A stretch of 64,000 nucleotides of DNA, taken from NCBI RefSeq assembly GCF_002959755.1, contig NZ_PPCW01000003.1, positions 49,552-113,551 on the forward strand, in the 5' to 3' direction. The notes beneath the pieces were generated by a model that was given only the letters and a program-made list of their open reading frames with translations, did no database searches and had not been told where the DNA came from. The translations under genes and the position numbers were made by a program. This document shows positions 8,900-16,905 of this stretch, piece by piece. The stretch comes from Veillonella sp. T11011-6. GTDB taxonomy: Bacteria; Bacillota; Negativicutes; Veillonellales; Veillonellaceae. Each line of letters starts with the position of its first letter. Position 1 is the first letter of the stretch.

Positions 8900-9704
8900 G
8901 GTTGAAAACATCCGCTTTGGCTATGTGCCATCCGTAGACATCTTCCGAGATGTGACTTTCACCATCGAAGGCGGCGAATATATTGCTATCGGTGGTCGTA
9001 ATGGTTGTGGTAAAACGACTATCACTCGTTTGCTCGTAGGTCTTGAAAAGGCTAGCGAAGGCCGCATGTACTATAACGGCACAGATATTACATCTATGCC
9101 ACCATCTAAACGTGGTCAATTTATCGGTTATGTATTCCAACAACCGGATCGCCAAATGTTCAGACCAACAGTAGCCACAGAGGTTGCTTTCGGTCCTGAA
9201 TCACTAGGTCGCAGTAAATCTGAAGTGAAACGCATCGTTGATGAAGTGTTGGAACGTACAGGTATCGCTCACTTACGTGAAGCCTATCCTCCAACATTGC
9301 GTCGTGGCGAAAAACAACGCGTTGCTATCGCATCCGCATTAGCAATGCAATCTAAAATCCTCATTCTCGACGAACCAACAAGTGGTCAAGATGGTAAGGA
9401 AACTAAAGAGTTGTTAGCTTTATTGCGTCAACTTAATCAAGAAGGTATTACGATCCTTCTCATTACACATGATATGGAAATCATGGCTAGCGAATGTAGC
9501 CGTGCACTCATCATGGGTAACCAAACCGTTGCCTTTGATGGCAGTCCAGAAGAATTATTCAAGAAATCTACAGACGAATTGCAAGACCTAGGCCTTACAA
9601 AACCGCCAAGTGTGGAACTTTCACTAGCGGTACCATCTCTAGGCTATTGCAAATCTATGGATGAATTGAAATCTAAGTTAGTGGCTCAGTTGAGCGGGAA
9701 ATAG
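8892..9704 (+). CDS. ECF transporter ATPase, EcfA2-like
   Basis: Second ATPase of the ECF module, 270 residues. Seen: Walker A GGRNGCGKTT (34-43), Q-loop in GYVFQQPDRQMF, Walker B LILDEPTSG, and the switch His in LLITHD. The ABC signature is degenerate (LRRGEKQR in place of LSGGQ/E), so one of the two composite ATP sites may be weak, as in many asymmetric ABC pairs. ATG at 8892 is used because it follows the GGAAAGGA site and begins the usual MLKVENIRF fold; in-frame ATGs further upstream lie inside the previous gene. It pairs functionally with the fused ATPase upstream and EcfT downstream. Confidence 0.88.
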   Translation: MLKVENIRFGYVPSVDIFRDVTFTIEGGEYIAIGGRNGCGKTTITRLLVGLEKASEGRMYYNGTDITSMPPSKRGQFIGYVFQQPDRQMFRPTVATEVAFGPESLGRSKSEVKRIVDEVLERTGIAHLREAYPPTLRRGEKQRVAIASALAMQSKILILDEPTSGQDGKETKELLALLRQLNQEGITILLITHDMEIMASECSRALIMGNQTVAFDGSPEELFKKSTDELQDLGLTKPPSVELSLAVPSLGYCKSMDELKSKLVAQLSGK

Positions 9705-9713
9705 GAGGGACAT

Positions 9714-10382
9714 ATGGAACGTTTAGTACCGTTAACAAAAATCTTGATGACCCTCGCCGTATCCGTGTGGGCCATTCTCTTGCGCGACTGGCAATCTCTA
9801 TTGGCCTTAGTCGTTGTAGAACTTGTCGTGTTATTCGTTGCAGGTCTATTGATCAAACAACGTAAGGCCGTAGTGGCATTGACTAGCTTTGCCGTATTCC
9901 TTGGGGTTGTTCAATTCCTCGGCAGCGGTGATGTAACATCTGCTATCGTATCTGGCTTGCGCATGCTCGCCATGACGCTTGTATTCATCTGCTTGTTGGC
10001 AACTACAAAATTGCAAGACCTTACAGCGGCGCTCGTAACACAATGCAAAATTCCTTATGAATATGCATTTATGTTCACTGCCGCACTTCGCTTCGTGCCT
10101 GACTTCATTGCTGAAAGCCATGCAGTACAAGAGGCACAAGCTTGCCGTGGTTTATCCTTAGAAGGCAACTTCATTAAACGCATCAAATCCTATGCGTCTG
10201 TAATCCAACCATTGCTCTTAAAATCCTTGGGCCGCTCCGAAACAATGGCGCTATCCCTAGAACTACGTGGCTTTGGCGGTCCTACACATAGCTTTGCAGC
10301 ATCTGTAGGATTGAAAACTATTGATTACAGCGTGATTGGGGCTTTGATTGTTATTACAGTACTTTTATTTCTAGTAGTTTAA
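9714..10382 (+). CDS. ecfT: ECF transporter transmembrane subunit EcfT
   Basis: The scaffold membrane subunit that couples two ATPases to the S-component. Its 222 residues have several hydrophobic helices, with two Ala-Arg-Gly-like coupling motifs in the cytoplasmic region (QACRGLS and LELRGFG) as in EcfT/CbiQ proteins. A GGAGGG ribosome site precedes the ATG, 9 bp after the ATPase stop, so the three genes form one operon closed by a strong terminator. Together they make a full ECF importer of unproven substrate. Confidence 0.88.
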   Translation: MERLVPLTKILMTLAVSVWAILLRDWQSLLALVVVELVVLFVAGLLIKQRKAVVALTSFAVFLGVVQFLGSGDVTSAIVSGLRMLAMTLVFICLLATTKLQDLTAALVTQCKIPYEYAFMFTAALRFVPDFIAESHAVQEAQACRGLSLEGNFIKRIKSYASVIQPLLLKSLGRSETMALSLELRGFGGPTHSFAASVGLKTIDYSVIGALIVITVLLFLVV

Positions 10383-10420
10383 TCTTCTCATATATTTACA
10401 ATTAAAACTTAAATACATAA

Positions 10421-10461
10421 ACTGAGTGGTAAAAATTGATATTTTTACCACTCAGTTTTGT
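10421..10461 (+). terminator. Strong, probably bidirectional terminator after ecfT
   Basis: A perfect 16-bp stem (10421-10436 with 10441-10456) with a 4-nt loop, flanked by A-rich and T-rich sides. Confidence 0.9.
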
Positions 10462-10639
10462 TGTATTGGGGATATAGAAGTAAAATATGCAATTTTTACT
10501 TCTTAAAAATGCAGAAATGTGAAATGGTATGTACTACGAATAGTTCATCCTTTTTCTTGCGTATTGGAGTTATTTTTATATATTATGTTATATAGAAATA
10601 ATTTTAGTTTTGGAATACCAGCTATTTTGAGGAATTCTT

Positions 10640-11140
10640 ATGAGTGAATTAGTAATACAACCAATTACAAAGGATGATATACCATCTTGTTTAGATATTT
10701 ATAATTACGAGGTTGTAAATGGCGTAGCCACCCTTGATCTTGAACCTCGTACGTTGCCAGAATGGCAGGAGTGGTTTGAGGCGCATCAGACAGCGGAGCA
10801 CTGCATTTTTGTAGGGCTTATGGACGATGTTGTAGTAGGCTATGCATCGCTTTCACCATATAGAACAAAGGATGCTTTCAAAAGTACCGTCGAATTATCT
10901 ATTTACATCCACGAAGATTATAGAGGTAAGGGCGTGGCATCTAAATTGATGGCCCATATATTAGAACATGCCAAAGAAACGGACACATTACATACGGTAG
11001 TGTCTGTTATTACTGCAGGAAATGCAGCGAGTACGGCATTGCATGAGCGCTTTGGATTTACCTATTGTGGTCTAACACCTCAAGTTGGTTTTAAACATGG
11101 TAAATATCAGGATACCGAAACATACGCATTATTGGTATAA
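10640..11140 (+). CDS. GNAT-family N-acetyltransferase (phosphinothricin/methionine-sulfoximine acetyltransferase-like)
   Basis: Acetyl-CoA-dependent N-acetyltransferase of 166 residues. Seen: N-terminal TKDDIPSCLDIYNYEVVNG pattern shared with the PAT/MnaT/YncA subgroup, the acetyl-CoA loop RGKGVASKLMAHIL (R/Q-x-x-G-x-A type), then ALHERFGF and a C-terminal GFKHGKYQDTETY typical of that subgroup. Known: members acetylate L-amino-acid analogues such as phosphinothricin and methionine sulfone or sulfoximine. GAGGAATTCTT precedes the ATG. It appears monocistronic. Subgroup assignment is likely; the natural substrate is not shown. Confidence 0.82.
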   Translation: MSELVIQPITKDDIPSCLDIYNYEVVNGVATLDLEPRTLPEWQEWFEAHQTAEHCIFVGLMDDVVVGYASLSPYRTKDAFKSTVELSIYIHEDYRGKGVASKLMAHILEHAKETDTLHTVVSVITAGNAASTALHERFGFTYCGLTPQVGFKHGKYQDTETYALLV

Positions 11141-11265
11141 TAAAACGTAGATAATAATACATATATAATAAACGATATATAAATGGAAATATTAATTAGA
11201 TATATTAATAAAGTACAGAAGATAGATAAGGGTTCGCTACGGGTTAGGGCGAATAGGGTGATTGA

Positions 11266-12129
11266 ATGAACATGAAAGATGAACGACAGTTCGTTGGCTA
11301 TAGCAAGTATCGCAGCCGACTTGTGGACGGTCATGTACATACAGAGTTGTGTCCCCATGGTAGTGGGGACCGGACTGCAATGATGATCGAAAAGGCTATT
11401 GAGTTGCGTATTGAGAAAGTATGCCTTACAGAGCATGCGCCATTGCCAAAGGCTTTTGCCGTTGAATACGGTGGTGACCAAAAGGCCTATGATACAGCGT
11501 CTTTGAAATTGAACCAAGTAGATACCTACTTAGAATTAGGTCGCCAACTACAACGTGCTTATGGCACACATATCGACATCTCTCTCGGTTTTGAAGTGGA
11601 TTATATTCCAGGCTTTGAGACAGATATTCAAGAGTTCCTCAACCGTTATGGTCCGTTGACAGATGATAATATTTTATCCGTTCACTTCATGGAAGGCGTG
11701 AATAATGCCTTTTATTGCTTAGACTATAGCCCTGAAGAATTTGAAAAGGGCTTTGGTCCGTGGATTCAAAAGCAATATGAGTTATATTACAAATATTACT
11801 CCACCGTGCGCCAAGCCGTACGTGCTGACCTCGGTGAATATACGCCAAAACGAATTGGTCACTTTGATTTAATTAAGAAATACCAACACCACTTTGGCTT
11901 TGAGCGTCACTTAGATCGCCGCAATGCACAGGTGGTAAGCGATATCTTGCATATCATGCGCGTACAAGGTCGCGAACTAGACTACAATATGAGCGGCTTC
12001 TTCAAACCGGATTGCCGTGAAATGTATCCAAGCCGCTTTATTCAAGGTATGGCTGCTATCATTGGGGTACCATTTGTACTAGGCTCTGATGCACATAGCA
12101 TAGCTGATATAGAAAAAATTTGGGGCTAG
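11266..12129 (+). CDS. hisK: PHP-type histidinol-phosphatase, HisJ family
   Basis: Metal-dependent phosphatase of the PHP superfamily, expected to make histidinol from histidinol phosphate. Seen in 287 residues: the first metal motif DGHVHTELCPHG near the start, LTEHAPLP, GFEVDY, HFMEGV, and the late PHP motif LGSDAHS near the C terminus. These are the ordered motifs of HisJ/HisK proteins. No other intact his genes are in the window, but a hisF tail pseudogene lies directly after it, which supports a histidine link. The ATG at 11266 is preceded by AGGGTGATTGA; ATG at 11272 is an alternative. Confidence 0.82.
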   Translation: MNMKDERQFVGYSKYRSRLVDGHVHTELCPHGSGDRTAMMIEKAIELRIEKVCLTEHAPLPKAFAVEYGGDQKAYDTASLKLNQVDTYLELGRQLQRAYGTHIDISLGFEVDYIPGFETDIQEFLNRYGPLTDDNILSVHFMEGVNNAFYCLDYSPEEFEKGFGPWIQKQYELYYKYYSTVRQAVRADLGEYTPKRIGHFDLIKKYQHHFGFERHLDRRNAQVVSDILHIMRVQGRELDYNMSGFFKPDCREMYPSRFIQGMAAIIGVPFVLGSDAHSIADIEKIWG

Positions 12130-12133
12130 ATTG

Positions 12134-12256
12134 ATGAGAAAGTTTTTTCTTGGGATTATTATTCTCATAACTCTAATAACAGCTTTTATAGCTTATATGT
12201 TTTATCATGAACCATCATCTGATGAGCTAGTTGGTCGCAGTGTGGCTTTAGAATGA
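12134..12256 (+). CDS. Possible 40-residue membrane peptide fused to a hisF remnant
   Basis: A short frame starting 4 bp after the phosphatase stop. Its first 25 residues are a basic start followed by a strongly hydrophobic helix (MRKFFLGIIILITLITAF), then a polar tail DELVGRSVALE. Its stop TGA (12254-12256) is in the same frame as the hisF-like tail that follows, and that tail aligns where HisF proteins carry a Trp. No clear ribosome site is seen. It may be untranslated debris or a small membrane protein created by the rearrangement. Confidence 0.3.
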   Translation: MRKFFLGIIILITLITAFIAYMFYHEPSSDELVGRSVALE

Positions 12257-12544
12257 GCAACAGAAGCGGTAGGCCATGGTGCAGGTGAGTTATTGGTAAC
12301 GAGTATCGATAGGCATGGCACGGGGCTTAGCTTTGATATTGAATTATATCAAGCTTTAGCAGAGGTTGTAGATGTACCTGTAATAGCCTTTGGCGGTGCT
12401 GGGAATATACAGCATTTTGTGGATTTATTTACAAAAACAAATGTAACTGGAGCCCTCGCTAGTGCATTGTTACACAATAAGGTTTTAACTATAAAAGATA
12501 TTAAAAAGGCTCTTCACAAAGCAGGCATCGTCGTAAGACAATAG
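12221..12544 (+). pseudogene. hisF: HisF C-terminal remnant with an in-frame TGA
   Basis: In one frame, interrupted only by TGA at 12254, the translation matches the last third of imidazole-glycerol-phosphate synthase cyclase: ATEAVGHGAGELLVTSID, then SFDIELYQALAEVVDVPVIA, GGAGN phosphate loop, FTKTNVTGALASALLHN and a closing IKKALHKAGIVV. HisF normally has Trp at the TGA position (VEWA-type motif), so TGG to TGA is likely. The DRDGT loop reads DRHGT. The N-terminal two thirds are absent. A TTG within it (12293) could start an 83-residue product, but the fold would be incomplete. Confidence 0.8.
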
Positions 12545-12570
12545 ATAATTACTATCAAAATAAAACGCTA

Positions 12571-12605
12571 AAAGCATTCTCTTATTAACGGAGAATGCTT
12601 TTTAA
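12571..12605 (+). terminator. Terminator after the hisF remnant
   Basis: AAAGCATTCTC (12571-12581) pairs with GAGAATGCTTT (12591-12601) and runs into T residues. Confidence 0.8.
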
Positions 12606-12791
12606 TTATGCTTTTAACTCATAATGTACATTCAAAATGAGAAATCGATAATTGACACTTTTATGTTTAGATATACAATAATTATTGTAAGTACTAAAAG
12701 TTTAGAGAGCCAATGTGGCATGGATGTGCAAAAGATTTATCAGATATTTTTATATAACACCATGTCACACAAGACAATTGGAGGTGTTTAT

Positions 12792-14624
12792 ATGGTTATG
12801 AATGGTATTTACTTAGTTATAGCCTCCGCGTGTATTCTAATTTTAGCGTACCGCTTTTACGGGGCTTTCATAGCGGCGAAAGTATTAACATTGGATGAAT
12901 ATCGTCCAACGCCAGCTATGGTTCACAACGACGGTCACGATTACGTGCCAACTAACAAATGGGTAACATTTGGTCATCACTTTGCAGCGATTGCTGGTGC
13001 AGGTCCTCTTGTAGGTCCTGTTATCGCAGCCCAGTTCGGGTATTTGCCTGGTGCATTATGGATCCTTATCGGTTCCGTATTAGCCGGCGCTGTACATGAC
13101 ATGGTTATCTTGTTCGCATCTGTTCGCTATGATGGTAAATCTATTGCGGATATTGCACGGGAAGAAATCAGTAAATTTGCTGGTTTCGGTGCTATGCTTG
13201 CTACATTGTTCCTATTGATCATCACCCTTGCTGGTATGGCCGTAGTAGTAGCTAACGCATTGCATAACTCCCCATGGGGTTTCTTCTCCGTATTTGCTAC
13301 AATTCCAATCGCTATTTTCATTGGTATTTATTTGAAATGGTTGCGTCCTGGTAAAATTCAAGAAGCAACTATTATCGGTGTAGCGTTGATCTTCGCAGCT
13401 ATTATCTACGGTCCAAACGTAGCAGCTAGCGAATATGCTTCTTGGTTCACATATGACTTGCAAACTATTGAAATCATGCTTGCAGTCTATGGTTTCTTTG
13501 CAGCAGCATTGCCAGTATGGTTATTGCTTGCTCCTCGTGACTATTTGTCCACATACCTTAAAATCGGTACAATCGGCGCATTGGCTCTTGGTATTATCAT
13601 CGTAATGCCTGAAATTCAAATGCCAGCTGTTACTCCTTATATCTGGGGCGGCGGTCCTGTATTGAAAGGTTCTGTATTCCCTTACATTTTCATTACTATC
13701 GCATGTGGTGCGTTGTCTGGTTTCCATACTGTTATCGCAACAGGTACAACACCTAAAATGCTTACTAATGAAAAAGAAATCTTGCCTATCGGCTATGGTG
13801 CAATGTTAACAGAAGGCTTCATCGCTATGATGGCGTTGATCGCAGCTACTGCATTGCATCCAGATGATTACTTCGCAATTAACTCCACTGTTGAATCCTT
13901 CAAAGCCTTAGGCCTTCAAGTTCATGAATTGCCAGCATTGTCCGCAATGGTTGGTGAAGACTTGATGCATCGTCCTGGTGGCGCCGTATCCCTTGCAGTA
14001 GGTATGGCTCATATCTTCTCCAGATTGCCTAACATGGATCACTTATTGGGTTACTGGTATCACTTCTGTATCATGTTCGAAGCATTGTTCATCATGACTT
14101 TGATCGATGCTGGTACTCGCGTAGGTCGTTACTTACTTCAAGAATTATTAGGTCATTTCCATCCTAAATTCAACGACCAACATTGGGCTCCTGGCGTTTA
14201 TGGTTGTGCAGCTTTAATTTGTATTTTGTGGGGCTACCTAGTTCTACAAGGTAACATCGGTATTATCTGGCCTCTATTCGGCGTATCTAACCAATTATTA
14301 GGTACTATGACATTGGCTGTAGGTACTACAGTTATCATGCGACTTGGCCGCAAACGTTATGCATGGGTAACAGGTATTCCTTGTATCCTCATGGCTATCG
14401 TGGCTATCGCTGCAGACTTTGAAAACGTATTTAACAGCTATATCCCAGCTGGTAAATGGATCCTAGTAGCATTTAGTGCTGCCATGTTCCTCATGATTCT
14501 TATCGTATTAGTAGAAGCAGTTCGTAGCTGGATTCGTTTGGCGGACATTCCTCAAGACTATCGCACTCAAGAAGAAATTGAAGCTGAAAGCCTTGTAAAA
14601 TACGGTAAACAAGCAAAAGCATAA
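12792..14624 (+). CDS. cstA: CstA-family carbon-starvation carrier (peptide/pyruvate type)
   Basis: Polytopic inner-membrane carrier of 610 residues with many hydrophobic helices. Seen: the CstA signature GHHFAAIAGAGPLVGPVIAAQ near residue 60, GALWILIGSVLAGAVHDM, the later GALSGFHTVIATGTTPKML and WPLFGVSNQLLG. Known of the family: CstA and BtsT/YjiY import peptides or pyruvate. It is shorter than the E. coli proteins (about 700 residues), mostly at the C-terminal end. ATG at 12792 is preferred over upstream in-frame codons because of GGAGGTG and because CstA-type homology starts there. Monocistronic. Pyruvate and lactate metabolism in Veillonella makes pyruvate or peptides plausible substrates; this is inference. 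Confidence 0.9.
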   Translation: MVMNGIYLVIASACILILAYRFYGAFIAAKVLTLDEYRPTPAMVHNDGHDYVPTNKWVTFGHHFAAIAGAGPLVGPVIAAQFGYLPGALWILIGSVLAGAVHDMVILFASVRYDGKSIADIAREEISKFAGFGAMLATLFLLIITLAGMAVVVANALHNSPWGFFSVFATIPIAIFIGIYLKWLRPGKIQEATIIGVALIFAAIIYGPNVAASEYASWFTYDLQTIEIMLAVYGFFAAALPVWLLLAPRDYLSTYLKIGTIGALALGIIIVMPEIQMPAVTPYIWGGGPVLKGSVFPYIFITIACGALSGFHTVIATGTTPKMLTNEKEILPIGYGAMLTEGFIAMMALIAATALHPDDYFAINSTVESFKALGLQVHELPALSAMVGEDLMHRPGGAVSLAVGMAHIFSRLPNMDHLLGYWYHFCIMFEALFIMTLIDAGTRVGRYLLQELLGHFHPKFNDQHWAPGVYGCAALICILWGYLVLQGNIGIIWPLFGVSNQLLGTMTLAVGTTVIMRLGRKRYAWVTGIPCILMAIVAIAADFENVFNSYIPAGKWILVAFSAAMFLMILIVLVEAVRSWIRLADIPQDYRTQEEIEAESLVKYGKQAKA

Positions 14625-14650
14625 TAGCTTGTTTTATTAAACATTTAAAA

Positions 14651-14677
14651 GGGCACTCATAACGAGTGCTCTTTTTT
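14651..14677 (+). terminator. Terminator of the cstA gene
   Basis: GGGCACTC (14651-14658) pairs with GAGTGCTC (14664-14671), followed by six T residues. Confidence 0.85.
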
Positions 14678-14770
14678 ATATAATTAGTGTATTTCATAGA
14701 AATCTATGGAGCTGAAAATAAAATTCTATAGAATTTATTGACATGAATAGAAATGTAATATAGGATGTAT

Positions 14771-14850
14771 GTAGTGATGTTTATTACTACAATAAAATAG
14801 TTAGGTAACGGTGCCTTGCATGCAGAGTTTCTGCGAGCAAGGCGCTTTTT
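14771..14850 (+). promoter_or_regulatory. amt leader with two hairpins, the second a terminator-like attenuator
   Basis: Hairpin 1: GTAGTGAT (14771-14778) with ATTACTAC (14783-14790). Hairpin 2: GTGCCTTGC (14811-14819) with GCAAGGCGC (14837-14845), enclosing an inner GCAG/CTGC stem, followed by TTTTT. It ends only about 20 bp before the amt start codon and after the previous gene's terminator, so it lies within the amt leader. This is the geometry of transcription attenuation. The ligand or protein is unknown. Confidence 0.6.
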
Positions 14851-14869
14851 GTATGGAAAGGAGTATCTT

Positions 14870-16147
14870 ATGGTCAATATGATTGATACGGGCAACACAG
14901 CATGGGTCTTGTTGTGTGCTGCTTTAGTATTCTTTATGACACCTGGTTTAGCGTTGTTTTATGGTGGGATGGCGCGTAGTAAAAATGTGCTAGGTACGAT
15001 CATGCAGAGCTTCTTTTTGATTGGTGTCATCTCTGTTGAGTTTATTTTGATTGGCTATACGCTAATTTTTGGTGATGATCTACATGGCATCATCGGTGAC
15101 TTTAGTAAATTTGGCCTTGGTGGTGCGGAGACAGCCGTCTTAAGTGATACACATATTCCTGAGCTTGCCTTTGTAGCATTCCAATGCATGTTTGCTGTTA
15201 TCACACCAGCCATCATGAGTGGCTCTATTACAGGGCGTATGCGCTTTGCCCCCTTTGTAGTATTTGCTTTGCTATGGTCTATCTTTGTATATAATCCGGT
15301 GGCCCATTGGATTTGGGGCGGTGGCTTCCTCAGTGATTTAGGCGCATTAGACTTCGCCGGAGGACTTGCGATTCACGTGTTATCCGGTGTGTCTGGTTTG
15401 ACCTTGTGTATGCTGCTAGGCCGTCGTCGCGGCTATGGACGCATGCCTATGCTGCCTCACCACTTGCCGATGACAATTCTTGGGGCCGCTATTCTATGGT
15501 TCGGTTGGTTTGGCTTTAATGCAGGATCTGCTCTTGGCGTAGGATTCCTTGCGGCTAATGCAGTGTTAACTACACAAATCTCTGCAGCTGTTGGTATTGT
15601 GGGATGGGTGCTAGTAGAAATGATGCACCGCGGTAAACCTACTGTATTAGGGGCTGCCTCTGGCGGTGTATCTGGCCTTGTAGCCATTACACCAGCGGCA
15701 GGCTTTGTAATGCCTATGGCGGCCATTATAATTGGCTTTGTAGGTGCTGTTGTGTGTTATCTTGCTGTCGCAATTATTAAAAACCGCCTTGGTTACGATG
15801 ACTCTCTTGATGCATTTGGTATTCATGGCGTAGGTGGCACGTGGGGCGCTATTGCTACAGGTTTATGGGCTACCACAATGATTAATCCTGATGGGGCCAA
15901 TGGTTTGTTCTATGGCGGCTCCTTATTAGGCCCTCAATTACTTTCACTTGTTACTGCCTATGTATTTGCCGTTCTAGGTACATTTATACTATTTAAAATC
16001 GTCAGCGCCTTTATGGATATGCGCGTTAGCATTGGCTCTGAATCACTTGGCATCGATATTAGTGAACATGGCGAAGGTGCTTATAATCAATCTGAATTTA
16101 AAAGCTCAGGGCGATTTATTTCGTCCAATCAAACGTCATTGTTATGA
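14870..16147 (+). CDS. amt: Ammonium transporter, Amt family
   Basis: Inner-membrane ammonium channel of 425 residues with about 11 membrane helices. Seen: FYGGMARSKNVLGT in the first helices, the twin-histidine pore residues in LAIHVLSGVSG and GIHGVGGTWGA, and GWFGFNAGSAL. It is followed by glnB, the normal partner: P-II proteins bind and block Amt when nitrogen is plentiful. ATG at 14870 follows AAAGGAG and gives a normal Amt N terminus; an in-frame TTG at 14816 would start inside the leader hairpin and is rejected. Expression is probably controlled by the attenuator-like hairpin just upstream. Confidence 0.93.
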   Translation: MVNMIDTGNTAWVLLCAALVFFMTPGLALFYGGMARSKNVLGTIMQSFFLIGVISVEFILIGYTLIFGDDLHGIIGDFSKFGLGGAETAVLSDTHIPELAFVAFQCMFAVITPAIMSGSITGRMRFAPFVVFALLWSIFVYNPVAHWIWGGGFLSDLGALDFAGGLAIHVLSGVSGLTLCMLLGRRRGYGRMPMLPHHLPMTILGAAILWFGWFGFNAGSALGVGFLAANAVLTTQISAAVGIVGWVLVEMMHRGKPTVLGAASGGVSGLVAITPAAGFVMPMAAIIIGFVGAVVCYLAVAIIKNRLGYDDSLDAFGIHGVGGTWGAIATGLWATTMINPDGANGLFYGGSLLGPQLLSLVTAYVFAVLGTFILFKIVSAFMDMRVSIGSESLGIDISEHGEGAYNQSEFKSSGRFISSNQTSLL

Positions 16148-16252
16148 TTTGTGATAGATACATAGTAAGGTACAATTGGATGTATATATGCTGTAATTGG
16201 TGAAAGTTAGGTTATATAATGCGTACTTCTGTACCACATAGGAGATAGATAT

Positions 16253-16615
16253 ATGAAACGAATGAAAAAGGTAGATATAATCGCTCGTGCAGAGCAGCTA
16301 GAGGATTTAAAAGAGGCGTTAAACAAGATTGGTATTCAAGGCATGACGGTGTCACAAGTCTTTGGCTGTGGCTTACAAAAGGGCCATACCGAAGTATATC
16401 GGGGCCAACAATATGATGTGAATTTAATTCCTATGGTAAAAGTTGAAACCGTTGTGTGTGATGTGCCTGTGGATCTCGTGATGGATACAGCACGTAATAC
16501 ATTACAAACTGGTGAAGTAGGGGACGGTAAAATTTTTGTATACGATGTAGAAGACGCGATGCGTATACGGACAGGTACAAGAGGCACCAAGGCCGTAACC
16601 GACGACGAAGCATGA
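16253..16615 (+). CDS. glnB: Nitrogen regulatory protein P-II (GlnB/GlnK type)
   Basis: Trimeric signal protein that senses 2-oxoglutarate and ATP/ADP and gates Amt. Its 120 residues show the T-loop HTEVYRGQQYDVNLIPMVKVE region, with the second Tyr at the position of the uridylylated Tyr51 of GlnB/GlnK (Y54 from this start), and the C-terminal signature TGEVGDGKIFVYDVEDAMRIRTG. GGAG lies 8 bp before the ATG at 16253. Starting at the ATG at 16262 would restore canonical numbering but leaves poor spacing. Adjacency to amt suggests a GlnK-like role. Whether it is uridylylated in this organism cannot be seen. Confidence 0.93.
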   Translation: MKRMKKVDIIARAEQLEDLKEALNKIGIQGMTVSQVFGCGLQKGHTEVYRGQQYDVNLIPMVKVETVVCDVPVDLVMDTARNTLQTGEVGDGKIFVYDVEDAMRIRTGTRGTKAVTDDEA

Positions 16616-16640
16616 TAAATGAATACTAAAATAGAAAAGA

Positions 16641-16665
16641 GACGAGGTTTACCCTCGTCTTTTTT
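16641..16665 (+). terminator. Terminator of amt-glnB
   Basis: GACGAGG (16641-16647) pairs with CCTCGTC (16653-16659) and is followed by a T run. Confidence 0.85.
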
Positions 16666-16725
16666 CTGTTTAACTCTTTTCGAGTAATGCTTCATATCAT
16701 TATTATTATCAGAGTTTAGGAATAT

Positions 16726-16877
16726 ATTTTATTTTAATGGGACACCTTTGTAACAAACGTTATGAAATGAGTGGTCTATACATAATGAGCGACTTAGCTC
16801 GCTTTGGAGCGAAGTTGTATAGACCACTCATTTCAATATACCGGCCGCTACGTTTTAGGGCCCCATTAAAATAAAAT
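16726..16877. repeat. 152-bp nested inverted repeat, MITE-like
   Basis: Outer arms of 16 bp (16726-16741 and 16862-16877) are perfect reverse complements. Inner arms of 18 bp (16764-16781 and 16817-16834) are also perfect. The centre contains further GAGCGA/TCGCT symmetry. The arms are separated by unpaired stretches of different length, so the whole could fold as a long interrupted hairpin. It fills the gap between glnB's terminator and the AsmA-like gene. No coding frame is seen inside. It may be a miniature mobile element or a structured RNA/DNA element. Confidence 0.75.
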
Positions 16878-16905
16878 TATAAATGCATCATGATATAATA
16901 ATGCT

